Positions 62,188-64,000 of a stretch of DNA of 64,000 nt are shown piece after piece. The notes under the pieces are model-generated. The model was given only the letters and a program-made list of their open reading frames with translations. It was not told the origin of the DNA and did no database searches. The stretch spans positions 434,001 through 498,000 of the forward strand of contig NZ_LRFC01000038.1 of the NCBI RefSeq assembly GCF_001619875.1. The letters are read 5' to 3'. Positions within the stretch are counted from its first letter, which is position 1, and the number at the start of each line of letters is the position of its first letter. The position numbers and the translations under genes were made by a program. The DNA is from Fictibacillus phosphorivorans (GTDB lineage Bacteria; Bacillota; Bacilli; Bacillales; Fictibacillaceae).

Positions 62188-62388
62188 TCATGCAACAACT
62201 CCCTTTTTAAATTGTCTGACAATTTTATAAATAACATGAAATGAATGGGAATTGCATGCAGAAAAGCTTGATTGTCGAGAGAATAGGGAGGAAAACCCAG
62301 TTTTTCTGATGGTAGAGGATTAGAATAGGGAGAATTTCGTGTGAGAAAGGGGCTAGGTGAGATTGTTTTTGAGTTTGAATGGAGAGGT

Positions 62389-62533
62389 TGCGCGTGAATC
62401 CAGCTAAATTGCGCGCAGTTCAAACAATTGTGCGTGAAAAATGCACATTCTTGAGCGCAAACAAGGTGATTCTGCGCGTAAACAGTACGATAGTGCGCGA
62501 ACTTGTAACTGATATAAGAACTTGTACCGTAAA
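62389..62533 (+). repeat. Dispersed repeat, copy 6: six-unit array with exact 21-bp period
   Basis: Units start at 62389, 62410, 62431, 62452, 62473 and 62494. Their openings are TGCGCGTGAA, TGCGCGCAGT, TGCGTGAAAA, TGAGCGCAAA, TGCGCGTAAA and TGCGCGAACTTG. The last ends AAGAACTTGTACCGTAAA. Because 21 bp is seven codons, the opposite strand stays open here, giving a heptad-like shadow frame (AQNHLVC, AQECAFF, AQFSWIH) that I regard as non-coding. The rest of 62188-62670 shows no other feature. Confidence 0.88.
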
Positions 62534-62670
62534 CTTCATTCATTTGTCTCTCTCAACTCATTTTAAATGAAAAACCGTCATGTATCGGATAAGCCCCCCA
62601 TATAGTAGTAGTAATCATCATACTAGTGGCTTCTTATGTGAGAAATGCCTGTGATTAGAGGAGGGGTCGA

Positions 62671-63510
62671 ATGCTTCATATTGTGGCTTGTATCAAGCAG
62701 GTGCCGGATACGAAGATCATCAAGATGAACCCGAAGACGAACACGATGGACCGTGCGAGTGCGCCTGCTATTTTAAATCCATATGACGCACATGCGGTGG
62801 AAGAAGCGGTGCGTTTGAAAAAGAGATACGGCGGGACGGTTTCCGTTTTGACGATGGGTCCGCCGCCAGCGGTGAAAGCGATCAAGAAATGTATCGAGAT
62901 CGGGGCAGACGAAGGCTACATGATTTCCGATCGAGCGTTTGCCGGGGCAGATACCCTCGCAACGAGTTATGCGCTCACAAAAGCGATCGAAAAAATCTCT
63001 AAGATCAAACCAGTCGATCTCATTATTTGCGGAAAGATGACGATCGACGGTGATACGGGACAAGTTGGACCAGGAATTGCGCGCCGATTAGACATGCCTC
63101 CGCTCACGTCGGTCAATAAGGTAAAAGAAATTAATGTGGAAGAAGGCTATGCAATCGTTCACCGAAAACTGGAGGATGGATATGAAGTCATTCAATCAAC
63201 GATGCCTTGTTTGATGTCGGTGGAAAAAGAAATCAACGAAGTACCATACTCCACGATGACGAACATGCTGAAAGCAGCTCGCTACCAGCCGATTATCTGG
63301 GCCGTCGCGGATCTAGAGGATGTGGAGAGAACACAGCTTGGACTGAAAGGTTCGCCGACCATCGTTTCAAAAGTTTGGGCACCGACGAAACCGAGTGGCG
63401 GTGAGATGCTAGAAGGCGACGCGGCCGCACAAACGGAGCAGCTGCTTAACCTTTTATTAGAGAAAAAAGAACTTTTTGCAGTGAAGGGAGGGTCTGGCGT
63501 TGAGCTTTGA
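62671..63510 (+). CDS. etfB: Electron transfer flavoprotein beta subunit
   Basis: 279-aa EtfB/FixA subunit. It binds AMP and, with EtfA, passes electrons from dehydrogenases such as acyl-CoA dehydrogenases. HIVACIKQVPDTK (residues 3-15), NPYDAHAVEEAVRLK (about 36-50), DLIICGKMTIDGDTGQVGPG (about 113-132) and SPTIVSKVW are typical. GAGGAGG lies before the ATG. The longer-than-usual tail ends the gene within the start of etfA (11-bp overlap). Confidence 0.93.
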   Translation: MLHIVACIKQVPDTKIIKMNPKTNTMDRASAPAILNPYDAHAVEEAVRLKKRYGGTVSVLTMGPPPAVKAIKKCIEIGADEGYMISDRAFAGADTLATSYALTKAIEKISKIKPVDLIICGKMTIDGDTGQVGPGIARRLDMPPLTSVNKVKEINVEEGYAIVHRKLEDGYEVIQSTMPCLMSVEKEINEVPYSTMTNMLKAARYQPIIWAVADLEDVERTQLGLKGSPTIVSKVWAPTKPSGGEMLEGDAAAQTEQLLNLLLEKKELFAVKGGSGVEL

Positions 63511-64000
63511 GGACTATTCAGGCATTTGGGTTTTTATTGAGGTAAAAGACGGCGAGGTTGTACCCGTCTCACTTGAGTTGTTAGGAGCGGGGAAGGAACT
63601 GGCGGACAAACGAGGTACGGAACTTGCTGGCGTCCTGATCGGTGAGAACGTCAAACATCTAGCAGACACAGTGTTTGAGTATGGTGCTGATACTGTTTAT
63701 GTGTATGATGACGCGATTTTTAAAAATTACCGAACCGAATCGTACATGAAGGCGTTGCTGGAGTGCTGTGAAAAATATAAGCCGGAAGTGATTCTATACG
63801 GTGCGACGTCAACCGGAAAAGACTTGGCGAGCGCTGTTGCGACCGATCTACCAACAGGTCTCACGGCGGACTCTACCATTTTAGACATTGAAGAAGATAC
63901 AGGATTGCTGCTAGCGAGCCGACCAGCATTTGGCGGTAACATCATGGCAACGATTCTATGCAAAAAGTATCGCCCGCAAATGGCGACGGTCCGGCCAAAA
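63500..64000 (+). CDS. etfA: Electron transfer flavoprotein alpha subunit, N-terminal part (cut by window end)
   Basis: TTG 63500 with AGGGAGG 8 nt upstream opens MSFEDYSGIWVFIEVKDGEV. The frame stays open to the last base of the window (167 codons). VWVFIE-type start, GVLIGENV, YGADTVYVYDD, EVILYGATSTGKDLA and LPTGLTADSTILDIEED are the N-terminal EtfA/FixB domain. The C-terminal FAD-binding domain lies beyond the window. It overlaps the end of etfB, so the two are co-translated. Confidence 0.9.
   Translation, partial: MSFEDYSGIWVFIEVKDGEVVPVSLELLGAGKELADKRGTELAGVLIGENVKHLADTVFEYGADTVYVYDDAIFKNYRTESYMKALLECCEKYKPEVILYGATSTGKDLASAVATDLPTGLTADSTILDIEEDTGLLLASRPAFGGNIMATILCKKYRPQMATVRPK

Noticed and set aside
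62181-62543. Antisense 120-codon frame over the 21-bp array
   Set aside because: It is open only because 21 bp is a multiple of three and the repeat lacks stops on that strand. It has no ribosome-binding site or recognisable protein, and its seven-residue rhythm mirrors the DNA repeat.

Overview
This window reads as a piece of a Bacillaceae chromosome. The evidence is Gram-positive ribosome-binding sites (AGGAGG type), frequent GTG and TTG starts, TagU/TagG/TagH wall-polymer proteins, GlpP, an ECF sigma factor, immune-inhibitor-A and subtilisin-like exoproteases, and an O-type etfBA pair. A member of Bacillus sensu lato, perhaps Fictibacillus-like, fits, but I cannot fix the genus from the sequence alone. 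I saw no rRNA, tRNA or CRISPR array.

Layout. (1) 0-5.3 kb: a NagD-type phosphatase, convergent glpP, a secreted glycerophosphodiesterase with a decayed copy of its own tail downstream, and an AT-rich membrane protein with a nuclease-like C-terminus. (2) 5.4-11.5 kb: a lipoprotein, a stress-type short-chain dehydrogenase behind a sigma-B-like promoter, galU and galE, and a helix-turn-helix gene split by an in-frame TAA. Several SinR-like inverted repeats lie here. (3) 11.5-14.8 kb: a secreted 5'-nucleotidase, a DUF3846-like protein and TagU. (4) 14.9-30 kb: an AT-rich glycan island. It begins with an integrase relic and a tiny ribbon-helix-helix gene. Next come an asparagine-synthetase-like enzyme and a collinear operon: methyltransferase with a very long coiled coil, beta-sandwich protein, CgeB-like glycosyltransferase, heparinase-family protein without signal peptide, Asp2/XcbB-like hydrolase, UDP-ManNAc dehydrogenase-like enzyme, TagG permease and TagH ATPase. 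(5) 30-37.9 kb: a PH-like protein, an immune inhibitor A metalloprotease, an ECF sigma factor with a probable membrane anti-sigma factor, small membrane proteins, VanZ and an excalibur protein. (6) 38-42 kb: a GtrABC-like glycosylation operon with a second galE. (7) 42-57.5 kb: secreted repeat proteins, three subtilisin-family proteases, a SpoIID-domain protein, an O-antigen-ligase-like protein and a TrmB regulator. (8) 57.6-64 kb: deoD, an MFS exporter, a second M6 metalloprotease and etfB-etfA (cut by the window end).

Functionally the region is about the cell surface: sugar nucleotides (galU, two galE, the dehydrogenase), wall glycopolymer assembly and export (TagGH, TagU, GtrAB), and secreted hydrolases. 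A dispersed intergenic repeat occurs at least six times, always in the same orientation. It is built on a 21-bp period (TGMGCG-led units) and ends in a conserved AAGAACACGTACCGTAAAA block. It is the clearest element not explained by known feature types. The most system-like hypothesis is that the methyltransferase/coiled-coil protein works as a chain terminator and length ruler for the polymer exported by the adjacent ABC transporter, analogous to WbdD of Gram-negative O-antigen systems.
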